NCBI GenBank assembly: GCA_036971475.1
Contig: JBAIZL010000001.1
Location: 138,913,192-138,977,191, forward strand
DNA: 64,000 nucleotides
Source: Prosapia bicincta
Taxonomy: Eukaryota > Arthropoda > Insecta > Hemiptera > Cercopidae
Direction of reading: 5' to 3'
Of the stretch, positions 11,400 to 22,345 are shown in pieces. A model generated the notes under the pieces. It saw only the letters and a list, made by a program, of their open reading frames with translations. It had not been told where the DNA came from and ran no database searches. The first letter of the stretch is position 1; each line of letters begins with the position of its first letter. A program made the position numbers and the translations under genes.

Positions 11400-13825
11400 T
11401 GGTTCATTCAATTTAGATAGATTTTCGACAACAGTCCATCTAGAGGTGAAGAAGTGGTCGAAAATGTCATGAGACTGATAGGTAGGGTTTATTTACTCGA
11501 AAAACCACTCAAATCATAACTGTCAACGATTAAAGTTCTACTAACTCTGAATCATAAAATACAGAAATCTAGATCAAAGAATGAAAATATATTTTAGGCT
11601 ATGTTTACATTTTAATAAATTATCAATCTTAGCCTTGGTTCACAGTCTGTCTACATTAAATCACTTAGTCCTCTCACTGATCAGTTTATTAACAGGGTGG
11701 TATAAAAACACGAGGGTCTAAAGGGAAAGTAATTGTCCCAAGGACGTTTTCTAGGTCACATCAGACAAAAAATTGTATTACTAAGGGCTAGTAGGATGAA
11801 CATCTGAAAGAAAACCTTGATCTTTACATTCCATATTGAGGCTAAGACAATCGATATGTTAAAACCATTGAGCTTCAAACATCTGTATTTTCAGATGTAT
11901 TACAGAGGTTTTATTAGAAAAAATTCAGTTCTTTGATAAAACTAATAGCTTAGCAATTTACTTTAAATTTGCTACAGATTTTGTAAAACAGAGGTGTGAA
12001 TAACAGATTGAAATTTCCGACGTTTAAACTAAACGGAAATCAGTTAAATAAGGCGGTAGTGTGATTGTGACAACGAGCTCGAAACACTAATTAAAATTGA
12101 TAAAAAATAATATCTTAGTAAATATATTCAAAAGTTTTATCTACTGTATATGTAAATAGGCTGGGGTTATAAATAAATTCTAAATGAATTGGGTTGCCAA
12201 AAGCTTGTTAAGATACAAGAGGGACTATATACAATTAACCCTTTGAAGAGCACTCTGTTTTACCTTTGAAGAACAATGAGTTTTACCGGGAATAAAGAAG
12301 TGACGTACCGGTTCAAAGAACCGGTTCATTAGTTTAGCCCAAAGAAGGTAATGGATTAATTATTTTGTTACGTATTAGTACTCTTTTTAATGTATGGTAT
12401 AAATAACAGTAAATGTAATTAGGGCGTTAACGGAAGCGTGCTAATAGGATTGTCAAAGGCTTGGGACGGGTAGACCGCGATTTATGGCTCCGATGAGGGA
12501 TGACGACAGGGGGAACAACTGTAAACCAGCGGCTGCTTATGACCCCCTGTAAAGTAGCAGGGGCCGGGAACTTGTGGGGGTTGAAGTGGGGAAAGGGTTG
12601 CGAGTTAGGTTAGGCTAGGTTAAAAAAAATGGATTTGATTTTTTATCCTATCAGGATAATTGGTGAGTCTTTTAATCGACATGGATCGCGTTAAGATCAC
12701 TTTCTGGCATAGTTATACAAATAATAATTAAATTAGGCCTACACATATTCGACGTGAAATAAAAAAGTTTCACTACTGTTTAAGCCACTGTGAAATTTCG
12801 TAGTAGATGAGGTAAAGTAGTATCAATGGCCGGCCCGGCAAACGAGGTAGAAGGGTGAGTTATTTTTCCAAAAACCTCTAAACTCTTGGTCTAAGCGCTG
12901 GAATGGAAAGGCAGATCTGTCTCTTTATCTCACTCCCCTCTTTCTCAGAGAGTGAGGGAGAGAGATTGGACTGACTGGCGCTCTACTTCGGCAAACTACC
13001 TGGCTACCCTCGTCAAACCAAGGGGGTGACTGGCTCACAGTCCTTCACCCATGACGACAGTGTCTGATGTTTTATACACAACGAATACACAATTTCTACC
13101 AAAGAGCCAAGTGGCAGCTTATAAAATTTGACCAGTATCGGCGTACTCAATTGGTTTTGGTTATGAGTTATATTTGTTAGTCATCTTCTTCTTCAAACAC
13201 GTTTGGCGTGAAGTAGTGGTCGTTTATTGTTATCGTAATTTTCCGGAAATCTGTGAGCCTTTTAATCTTTGTTTTTATTATATTACTAACGTTTTGTTTT
13301 ATATCTATCGTGTTTTTATTTTATTTGTATGTTAACAATAAACAACAAAGCAACAATGTCTTGTTCCGATTGCTCATATAATAAGCTGACGAGATAATTG
13401 TTTTAGAGTTTATCACTAAGACATGTAAACGTGTCTCATGTGATTGATATGTGAGTTTATAAATATTTTGTATATAGAACAATAGTGTAAACAATTATTC
13501 TGATAAATAATGCTTCAGTTACGATAAATGTTATATGCAAAAGACTTTTTTCAAACAAAATTTGTAAAACGTAACATTTTTTTTACTTTTTGCAATTTTA
13601 AACCAAAAATAACTTACTTGGTACTAACATTTTAATTTTATTACTAAATACATATTTTTTTATTAGAATTTGACATTTTTTTTTACTCCTGAACGTGATT
13701 TTTGTACGTATTACCCTACTCGCATGAGCCCTGTCGCTGGTGACTTGTCTATTTACGTCACTATTCCTGAAAGGGTTTATATAAAAGAAACATCGATGTA
13801 CAAAATACAGGTAGGAGGAAGTTGC
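11400..13825. other. Unique AT-rich sequence with a small GC-rich patch
   Basis: No gene is recognised. At 12307-12327 the sequence has two ACCGGTT-type palindromic boxes, including AACCGGTT at 12319-12326. About 12420-12620 is GC-rich with G runs and ends in a TTAGGTTAGGCTAGGTTA run. The 30-bp stretch near 13108-13140 (CAAGTGGCAGCTTATAAAA) resembles 48633-48665. Confidence 0.35.
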
Positions 13826-14360
13826 CAGGGCCGTAGCCAGTAATTCAAGAGGTAATTTTTGAGAATTCAAGTAAAAGATTGTTAAAGATTACAAACCGAA
13901 ACTAGGTTAGTGAGAACTTCTTAATACAGAATACATTTTGATAACTCAATTTCTCACAAATGATTTAATAATGTCATAAATGTTTCAATAGCGATGCTAT
14001 CGTCATCAGTGGACCAACAACATTCATAGTGTAATTGATTAACTTATTCCTGTAGAGTTTAATGTTGGTTAGGTTAACTTTATGCCAGGTTAGGTAAGCT
14101 TTGTAGAGTTGGTTTGCGTCTGAGGATGATAGCATCGCTATTGAAACATGTTAAAACATTGGGAGAATTGAGTTGTTTAAGTATATGGTGTAGCATGATC
14201 AAACATGTTTCAAATCAAAAACAGTATTTGTAATTTTACCAATTTGACCACAGATCCAATTTATGTTCTGAGCTTTCTCATTTCTATTACAAAAATCATC
14301 AAAACTTTTTTTGTTATGAATTTCGGGGTGGGGGGCATTTTTACTCTGGAGTCGGCCCTG
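13826..14360. mobile_element. Possible hAT-like remnant with CAGGGCCG termini
   Basis: The left end reads CAGGGCCGTAGCCAG and the right end is the inverse of CAGGGCCGACTCCAG, a plausible hAT-type terminal inverted repeat. Length is about 535 bp. The flanking eight bases do not form a clear duplication, so the insertion is old or the boundaries are off. It contains an internal inverted repeat (13925-14175). Confidence 0.35.
13925..14175. repeat. Inverted repeat carrying two hammerhead-like cores
   Basis: Left arm 13930-14009 and right arm about 14120-14175 are inverted copies; the best block is TTTCAATAGCGATGCTATCG against its complement. On the minus strand, 13983-14009 reads CTGATGA, a 16-base stem-loop (GATAGC/GCTATT around ATC), then GAAA. 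On the plus strand, 14120-14146 reads CTGAGGA, the same stem, then GAAA. Both match the conserved CUGANGA/GAAA core of hammerhead ribozymes. A proper cleavage site with stems I and III is not evident, so activity is doubtful. Confidence 0.5.
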
Positions 14361-15169
14361 ATAATACGTAGTCTCATAGCGTTAATGATCTCGGAATTGT
14401 TCACTTACTTCTTGAAAGAAATTTTAGTTTACATAAACTATAACCAATGACCTATATGAGAAACTACAGCATCGAGTATAAAGCTAAGATTAGCCAGATC
14501 CTCCAGAAATCATTTAGAAGAAATATGTTCCGAAGTAGTCTGATTTAAGGATTTCTGACCTAAAACTGAAACCTCCACAAATACTAAACCATTTATACAG
14601 CATGGTTCTTAGTTGAGCCGCCACCCAATCCTTTAAAAGTTCCTTTAAGTTAGCTTCAATAGCAATTTCGCCTCCATCAGGCGCTCCAGTGAACAGAGCT
14701 CTGAATCTCATGAATGATTTCTCCAACAATGGCGCAACAAATTACACTGCTTTAATTAGGAACAAATTTGCATAATCAAATCTATATCGATATATATTCC
14801 TTAATGCCGTTTAGGGACAGTCATATTGTGACTGTGACGAATCACTTGAAACACTAACTGCTGACGTCTGTTGCCACGTGGCAGTCGCTTGCTCGATGTG
14901 ACAACACTGTATCACGTTGACTTACCCGAACACTCATTTCCGTTTCAAAGCATGATTAGAATCCGGCTTCGGGTATTTCTAAAACATGTTTGAGAGTGTA
15001 ATTTATTCTTAGTGGGTAATAAATCTCGATTTAAAGACACTGACAAAGAAATTTAAAAAAGTGTAGCCCCTCTAAATTCATTATGAAATTGATAGACTGC
15101 TAATAAGTTGACATATATTGCAGATTATTATATTTTAATAGACTGCGACAACCTCATCTGGCCACCTGA
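14361..15169. other. Unique sequence plus a dispersed repeat copy
   Basis: Positions 14830-14930 hold the second copy of the dispersed repeat found at 9930-10060. The rest is AT-rich with no recognised gene. Confidence 0.4.
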
Positions 15170-15183
15170 AATTAAATACTCTG

Positions 15184-15660
15184 GCAGTATGGACACCGAA
15201 AATAATTCATCGTAAATAAGAATAGAAAGTAACAGATGTTTCTGAATATTTAGTGCAAAATAAGTTTTAACAAAAGTCACAAAGCCTTATTTTGTGAATA
15301 TCTTTCACTTTCTATACAAACAGACCTAATTATTTGCAGTTTCCACATCGAAAATAATTAATCGTAAATAAGAATAGAAAGTAACAGATGTTTGTGAATA
15401 TTTAGCACAAACTGAGTTTTGACAAAAGTCACAAAGCCTTATTTTGTGAATATCTTTTACTTTCTATACAAACAGACCTAATTATTTGCAGTTTCCACAT
15501 CGAAAATAATTAATCGTAAATAAGAATAGAAAGTAACAGATGTTTGTGAATATTTAGCACAAACTGAGTTTTGACAAAAGTCACAAAGCCTTATTTTGTG
15601 AATATCTTTTACTTTCTATACAAACAGGCCTAAGTTTGTATTTGCAGTTTCCACATCAGA
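15184..15660 (-). repeat. 152-bp tandem array, left arm, 3 units
   Basis: GCAGTTTCCACATCGAAAAT recurs at 15336 and 15488, with further occurrences near 15184 and 15643 that are variant at the ends. Each unit contains GAATAGAAAGTAACAGATG and the mirrored ACTTTCTATACAAACAG, so units have internal dyad character (AGAAAGTAA against TTACTTTCT). Confidence 0.88.
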
Positions 15661-16517
15661 TTTGACGTTTTTACTTAAAAGTGACCAGATGTGGTCACCA
15701 CAGAATGCACTTACCAGTGCCGAAGTACTGTCGCATAACAACGTTTTGCATTGGTATACGTAACTAACTTGAAACATAGTAAACAATGTTACCTTAATGT
15801 TGATACCAAACTTGGAAATAAATTAATATCCGTGTGTTAAGCAGAATGAAAACCTTATGGGTCTTGTAATATTTTTAACATGTGTATATATCAAATACCA
15901 CGTGTAAAAAGTTATAACTAAAAAAACTATATTGAACAAATCATGTAGCTTACTAAAAAATATAAAAATGTACAACGTAAAAATATCTTAGACTGTCTGT
16001 ACGCAGTTATTACATTTCCATTTATAAAAAGTTTCCATTCCCCTACAATACAGAAAATATTACAATATACAGAATTGTTTATACTGTGTAGGCTAATGAC
16101 AGATAATAGACAATTTTGCTTTTTTAAACACTCAACGTTTCGAATTTCTTTCCAAAAAATTTTTTTTTCAAAAGCTCAGTTTTAATTAAACAATTAGGCC
16201 TATACAACATAAATTACGATTTACAAAATACATAACATTATAAAAAACATAGTAAAAATCAACAAAATTACAAAACTCTTAATAAATATCCATTTACAAG
16301 TCAAATTTTTCTATCACTATAAAACAGACAAATCACAGATACATAAACTAAAACATCTAATATTAATAACAGAATCAACATTTTAAATTTTTAAAACCAC
16401 ACAATCATTCTAATATATATATATACATTACCTCGAGTGACCAAAAAACCCACAAAAATGTTAAATTTCCCTTATAATTTCAGTACTAAAGATTTATATG
16501 CAGATGGAAAATCATTT

Positions 16518-16640
16518 TATGTTGTATAATTGTTTAATTAAATCTGAGCTCTTGAAAAGGAATTTCGGAAAGAAATTCGAAACGTTGAGTGTTTAAAAAT
16601 GCAAAATTGTCTATGATCTGTCATTAGCCTACACAGTATA
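16518..16640 (+). repeat. Inner-edge module shared with 59.03 kb
   Basis: The stretch from GTATAATTGTTTAATTAAA through GAATTTCGGAAAGAAA and ACGTTGAGTGTTTAAAAA to GTCTATGATCTGTCATT recurs in the same orientation at 59027-59135. Its inverse lies in the left arm at about 16085-16210. Confidence 0.75.
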
Positions 16641-17059
16641 AACAATTCTGTAAATTGTAATATTTTCTGTATTGTAGGAGAATGGAAACTTTTTATAAAT
16701 GGAAATGTAATAACTGCGTACTGACAGTCTAAGATATTTTTACGTTGTACATTTTTATATTTTCTAGTAGGCTACATGATTTGTTCAATATAATTTTTTT
16801 AGTTATAACTTTTTACACGTGGTATTTGATATAAAGCATGTTAAAAATATTACAAAACCCATAAGGTTTTCATTCTGCTTAACACACAGATATCAATTTA
16901 TTTCCAAGTTTGGTATCAACATTAAGGTAACATTGTTTACTATGTTTCAAGTTAGTTACGTATACCAATGCAAAACGTTGTTATGCGACAGTACTTCGGC
17001 ACTGGTAAGTGCATACTGTGGTGACCACATCTGGTCACTTTTAAGTAAAAACGTCAAAT

Positions 17060-17852
17060 CTGATGTTGAAACTGCAAATACAAACTTAGGCCTGTTTGTA
17101 TAGAAAGTAAAAGATATTCACAAAATAAGGCTTTGTGACTTTTGTCAAAACTTAGTTTGTACTAAATATGCACAAACATCTGTTACTTTCTATTCTTATT
17201 TACGATTAATTATTTTCGGTGTGGAAACTGCAAATAATTAGGTCTGTTTGTATAGAAAGTAAAAGATATTCACAAAATAAGGCTTTGTGACTTTTGTCAA
17301 AACTCAGTTTGTACTAAATATTCACAAACATCTGTTACTTTCTATTCTTATTTACGATTAATTATTTTCGGTGTGGAAACTGCAAATAATTAGGTCTGTT
17401 TGTATAGAAAGTAAAAGATATTCACAAAATAAGGCTTTGTGACTATTGTCAAAACTTAGTTTGTACTAAATATTCACAAACATCTGTTACTTTCTATTCT
17501 TATTTACGATTAATTATTTTCGGTGTGGAAACTGCAAATAATTAGGTCTGTTTGTATAGAAAGTAAAAGATATTCACAAAATAAGGCTTTGTGACTATTG
17601 TCAAAACTCAGTTTGTACTAAATATTCACAAACATCTGTTACTTTCTATTCTTATTTACGATTAATTATTTTCGGTGTGGAAACTGCAAATAATTAGGTC
17701 TGTTTGTATAGAAAGTAAAAGATATTCACAAAATAAGGCTTTGTGACTATTGTCAAAACTCAGTTTGTACTAAATATTCACAAACATCTGTTACTTTCTA
17801 TTCTTATTTACGATTAATTATTTTCGGTGTGGAAACTGCAAATAATTAGGTC
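17060..17852 (+). repeat. 152-bp tandem array, right arm, 5 units
   Basis: GTGTGGAAACTGCAAATAAT recurs at 17219, 17371, 17523, 17675 and 17827, exactly 152 bp apart, with an earlier variant at about 17067. This is the inverse of the left-arm array with two more units. Inner units share substitutions (for example GACTATTG for GACTTTTG), which indicates local amplification. Confidence 0.92.
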
Positions 17853-17916
17853 TTAACACACAGATATCAATTTATTTCCAAGTTTGGTATCAACATTAAG
17901 GTAACATTGTTTACTA
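17853..17916 (+). repeat. Transposed 64-bp copy of a piece of the palindrome
   Basis: The segment beginning TTAACACACAGATATCAATT and ending ACATTGTTTACTA is a direct copy of 16879-16942, attached immediately outside the right-arm array. This looks like template switching or unequal exchange at the element edge. Confidence 0.85.
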
Positions 17917-19300
17917 ACCTTGTCTGTCTTTAACCTCTATAAAAAACTATTAGTTATTAACAGAAATTTGATAAAAATATTATACAAAATGTTATTATAC
18001 GTACGAATACTTTAACTGAACAAATGAATTAAACGAAATCATTTTAATAATATGTCAATAATGGCCAAAAATTAAAAGCTACGTCTTTACTTTGTAGCCT
18101 TAAGTTTATTAAACAAATTTATTCTTGAAGCAATGTTTTAATATTCATCATACCATATAAAAATTAAATCTTTTACCTAAAATGTCTGAGAGTACATATA
18201 CAACCATAATCCACATAATTTATCCTCATAACAATCATCTCTCATTATAACTGGGGCAGCCACACCAAAATTTAGAAAGTAAGGATAAATGTAAACAGAT
18301 AGTTGAGTTTTGCATCTGTGTTGAAGAAAGGGTTAGTTACGTGACGAAAATAAAATATTTTTCCTAGCACTCAATAGTGGGAGCAAACATCTGTTGCTGG
18401 GGCTAACTAAAAATCTATTTATATTTTAGTTATTATTTAGTTAAAAAGTGCAAATTTAATGTGCCCGTGGCTAACCATCCCATTTATATATATGTCTAAA
18501 TGAAGTTATTTTTCAAGTGAAAAACTAGTGTATTTGATAATAGGAAATAACTAACCTAAGTCAAAAATAACTATATCAACTTACTATTCTTAACACACTA
18601 CCCACTACACTTCTTGCCTTGGGGATAAAGGTTAGCCACTCGAAATATAAGTGGAACATATTTAGCCCTTACTAGTCTCCAAATAAGTGTAAAAAAAAAA
18701 AAATTATAAGTAATCTTACTCCTGTCTGTTTACTTAAAGAAAAAAACTACCTTGTCTTCTAAAGACTATTATATTATTATGACCAGAAATTATTTTTTTC
18801 ACTTTTTTAAATTGTAACTGTTTGTACGCTGCAGTTTATATATAAACTATGTGTTTATATATAATATTTTAATACTAATTGATATATTAAGTACTTGAAA
18901 GTTTAAGTGAAATAAATTGAATCTGAATTTTAATATTCAATAAAACAAAATCTGTACTTTACTAAAGAAATGTTATGTAATTTACTACCCCGAAATTATG
19001 AATGTATATATTATATGTGTATGAAAAAGTTTCTAAAATTTTCAATTTGGATTTTCAAACTCATTGTCTTTGTCTTAATACATTTTATTTAAGGGTAAAA
19101 CCTGTATCTAGGACAGGCAGCTAAAACTAATGTTCTAAATAATATCTATATTGTAGAAAATACAGAAAACCTCAATGAAACTACCACAACATATAATGCT
19201 AAATAGAATCATAGTTGTGAATTTCTGTGCTAGCTACTTTCTTTAGATTTCAGTGGTCTTAATATTATGTAGAGTAATTGTAAAAATACATACATGCAGT
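17917..19300. other. AT-rich stretch, nothing recognised
   Basis: Long A/T runs and no protein-like frame or repeat. Confidence 0.5.
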
Positions 19301-19430
<130 letters not shown>

Positions 19431-20248
19431 TTAAATTTGAAACTACATTATTTTTTTAATTTTCACCTTCATTGTATGTTACAAATAATTTTGAACAAAT
19501 TAATGTGATGCAAAATTTTAATTTTTGAATGCAACAGAAAGACGTAGAACCAGCAGAGCAGGTTTCTCCCCACATAAAGCAAAGGGCTTTTTGTCACATG
19601 AGTTCCCACTCCGATCTCTGATCGTGAAGATACGAATGAAAGAAACCATTATAGTCTCGTTTGAAGGAAAAGTCTTGCGTCAGAGATACGTTCTTTAGGC
19701 CTCTCATCTTGATACTGCTGTTACACACCACGAATGAAATGGGCACTGGTCCAATCGTGTACCAGTTGGTCGCTGTGTAATTATCGCGGTGTAATAATTT
19801 TATGAACATTTAGTAAAACGGAAAACCTCAACTGTCAAAAAAATAAATTTCTGAAACTTTCTCACGCCTTTCGTATTTTGTATCAGAGAAAGCAGATATA
19901 AACGTTGGTGAAGAGGCGATGTCCGTTGAAGAGACAATTGTCAAGAAACAATTGTGAGACGGTTGCCGACCAAACAAGTTACACAGAAAACTGTTAGGCT
20001 ACAATAGACGGGTGAGTGCGTAGCGTCAGTGGGGAGAACAAACGAGAGCAGAGGAAGAAAGGCCTTTTATGGAGAAAGTCGTCACATACCTTAAAGGAAC
20101 TCCGTTTGGAATAGCCATTCAGAAAGCATAGCGTGTTTAAGGATGACTCGAGAAAGTGATTTTGAACAATTAAATCGAGTTAAAGTAAAAACTGTAGGAC
20201 AAGAAAGAGCAATAAGACCGTAGCTGCCTCTCACGTTAAGACTTATAG
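19431..20248. other. Unique sequence, nothing recognised
   Basis: No repeat and no convincing gene. An AGACAATTGTC-type dyad (ACAATTGT) occurs twice near 19934-19955. Confidence 0.4.
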
Positions 20249-20434
20249 TTACAATAAGCACTCTTGTCGCAGGAAATCGATGTGGAAATGTAGTACTTTT
20301 TTCACAAAGTCGATGTCTGCGATAACTTCATTCTTGAGGTTTGTGAAAACTATTGATCGACATTCAGGAATGATTTCCTGACTGATACAGTCCCAGACTT
20401 TTGTGTTAATTTTATCAATCTGTTCCGGAGACAT
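20249..20434 (-). CDS. Small unassigned ORF, possible exon
   Basis: A 61-codon minus-strand frame runs from an ATG to a TAA. The product begins MSPEQIDKINTKVWDC and ends HFHIDFLRQECLL. Unlike most frames here it has protein-like composition: acidic and basic residues alternate with spaced hydrophobics, which predicts a mostly helical soluble peptide. No domain, signal peptide or membrane segment is seen, and I do not recognise the family. It could be a terminal exon, a pseudogene fragment or chance. Upstream on this strand (20467-20700) is another open frame of less convincing composition. Confidence 0.3.
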   Translation of the reverse strand: MSPEQIDKINTKVWDCISQEIIPECRSIVFTNLKNEVIADIDFVKKVLHFHIDFLRQECLL

Positions 20435-22199
20435 TATTTAAGCGCAAACAAAAACTAAAAGAAGTTTCATAACTCATATATTTGGTATATTTTCTGCTCA
20501 CTTTCCGCTGACAGAATCCGACAAAGTGTACATGAGACACCAGTTGCCGAGATGATGGTTGGACATGTCAGTACAATAGCTATCCTCTGCCTACTGCTGG
20601 AGACAATAGGCTGTCTGGCCAGTTGGATCTGAGTACCTACACGAACCCCTTGAAATCTTTCTAACCTACTGTCGTCGTGTAAACGATGGTTGAGTGCCAA
20701 GTAACATCTAAGCCATACGGATGCTAGAACGGCTCTGGGTATTGCACATTCACAACCCCACAGAGAGTACTAAAATGGCGTAAAGTACTGTATCACCGAA
20801 ATGGTATTAGAAGGCAATCGTTTTGACGCTAGTTCAATCAGTAAATGATAGGGTCGCTACTAACGAGGCAACCCACAAATCAATAAATTTTGCTGAGTTC
20901 GAACAGCTTCTGGAGTATGAAATAGACTTTGTCTAGTGACCAATCTGCGTGTTCTTAAACAAATCCCTTATCATTAGTTTCCTGATCGACTCTAGCCTTC
21001 TAAAAGGTGTTCAGGCTTGGAATACAACGCCATCCTCAGTCGTACACCAAATATCAGATGTTATGACCTTCAATGTCTGGTGTGACAATTTGATTTCTGC
21101 TCCAAATCCGCGTGTTAAATGCTTGTAGTTTTTATTTTAACAACACATACTTTAGAGTGTGTACTAACCAAATACAATGAAACACTCGAACTACAGCAGT
21201 GTAAGAACTGTTCGAGGCGTCAAAATATGCAGAAACCAGGTCACGGTTGCCTCCCCAACATTCGCCTCTGCGGTGCAATCAAAGATTTGACCCCCCTGAA
21301 ATACACGCTCAGTATCTCTAACAGACATAACATTAAGATTAGTACTTTAGGGGGGAGGTCGGGAAACATTGCCAATATCTTATATCGAAACATTTAAAAA
21401 TAACAGATTGGAAACATTTAGCATAAGACTAGTCTGTAATAAAGGTTATCTTTTAAATTATGCGTTCAACACACACGAGTCTGTTTTACTGATGTCTAAT
21501 TAAAGCTTTGACACAAATTAGTTTACATTAAATTTCGTTCGTTAAGGAAAGCTGCCGACTTTTTAGATTTTACAGTAGCTGTCACTTGTGCTACTAATCA
21601 CCATGAAAACATATTTCTCCGATTATTGCAGCATATCTGAGAAAATGAAAATGGTAAACATTGGGAGCAAGTGATAAAGAAAGTAATACACGACTGAAAT
21701 CTAATAAAATTGATCAAGGAACTCTATACTAAATGCTCTTGAACCAGAGAGATTGAAAAACCGAAAAGAAAATACAATTAAGTTATTGAAGAGTAGGAAT
21801 GTTATGTTGAAATTATGTTATTTGAATTTTCTTTATGAAAGTTTGGAATTAATAATAATTTTGTTACAAAACTTGCATATTTTAGCCTATAAGAGATTTA
21901 AAGACAACTCTTTTGTAATCATTTCAACACTATCTGCCTCTCTGTGCTTTTGGATCAACTTATTTCACCACGGGAATAGTTTGATCATTCGGAAAGCACA
22001 AGTGCCCCCTCTGTTGAATAGAAGTAGGAAAACCATTTTGATTGTCTTATTTATAAAATTAAGAGGATTTCATACTTATTTCCATATTTCATTTGGAAAG
22101 GTTTTCGAATGTTGCGGGACAGAAAAACGGCTGAAGCGGAGGCAGATGTCATGCAAAATCTTGCCAGTAAAAATAACCCTAATGAATTATAATCAACGA
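20435..22199. other. Unique sequence with a long but unconvincing open frame
   Basis: A 159-codon frame at 21753-22232 begins at a TTG and is rich in Leu, Ile, Lys and Asn, as expected of AT-rich chance frames. No domain is recognised. The rest shows no repeat or gene. Confidence 0.35.
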
Positions 22200-22345
22200 A
22201 CATATGTTGCTAGCGGAAGTGTGACGTCATGATTGTGACGTGTAGCCACGGGAACGAACCCTCTGATATCGTCATGGCAACACCCCGTAGGCTTCGGTAC
22301 AGTTGCAGAGGAAAGTTTCCATTGGAGTAACGGACAAAGCGTGTT
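22200..22345. promoter_or_regulatory. Possible regulatory island with a CRE and an X-box-like half site
   Basis: A locally GC-richer stretch contains a perfect palindromic TGACGTCA (22222-22229), a second TGACGTG shortly after, and CGTCATGGCAAC (about 22270-22281), whose inverse GTTGCCATGACG matches an RFX X-box half site. Such clusters occur in promoters, but no adjacent gene is identifiable, so a promoter call is speculative. Confidence 0.22.

Larger units (their letters stand above)
15170..17852. mobile_element. Foldback-like palindrome with 152-bp repeats in its arms
   Basis: The left arm (about 15170-16215) and right arm (about 16515-17852) are reverse complements around a ~300-bp spacer. 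From the outside in, each arm has a 152-bp tandem array (3 units left, 5 right), then ~550 bp of non-tandem sequence, then an inner edge ending TTTAATTAAACAATTA. Divergence looks like a few percent by eye. Long inverted termini built of tandem units around a short centre are the organisation of foldback elements of flies. No transposase, target duplication or family-specific terminus is seen, so the assignment is structural only. Confidence 0.7.

Noticed and set aside
12600..12625. Interstitial telomeric repeat
   Set aside because: GGTTAGG-type words here and near 14060, 30420 and 40260 are short and irregular, not a (TTAGG)n tract.
21753..22232. 159-codon open frame as a gene
   Set aside because: It has AT-driven composition, no domain and a TTG start, and sits in non-coding surroundings. 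Length alone is not sufficient.
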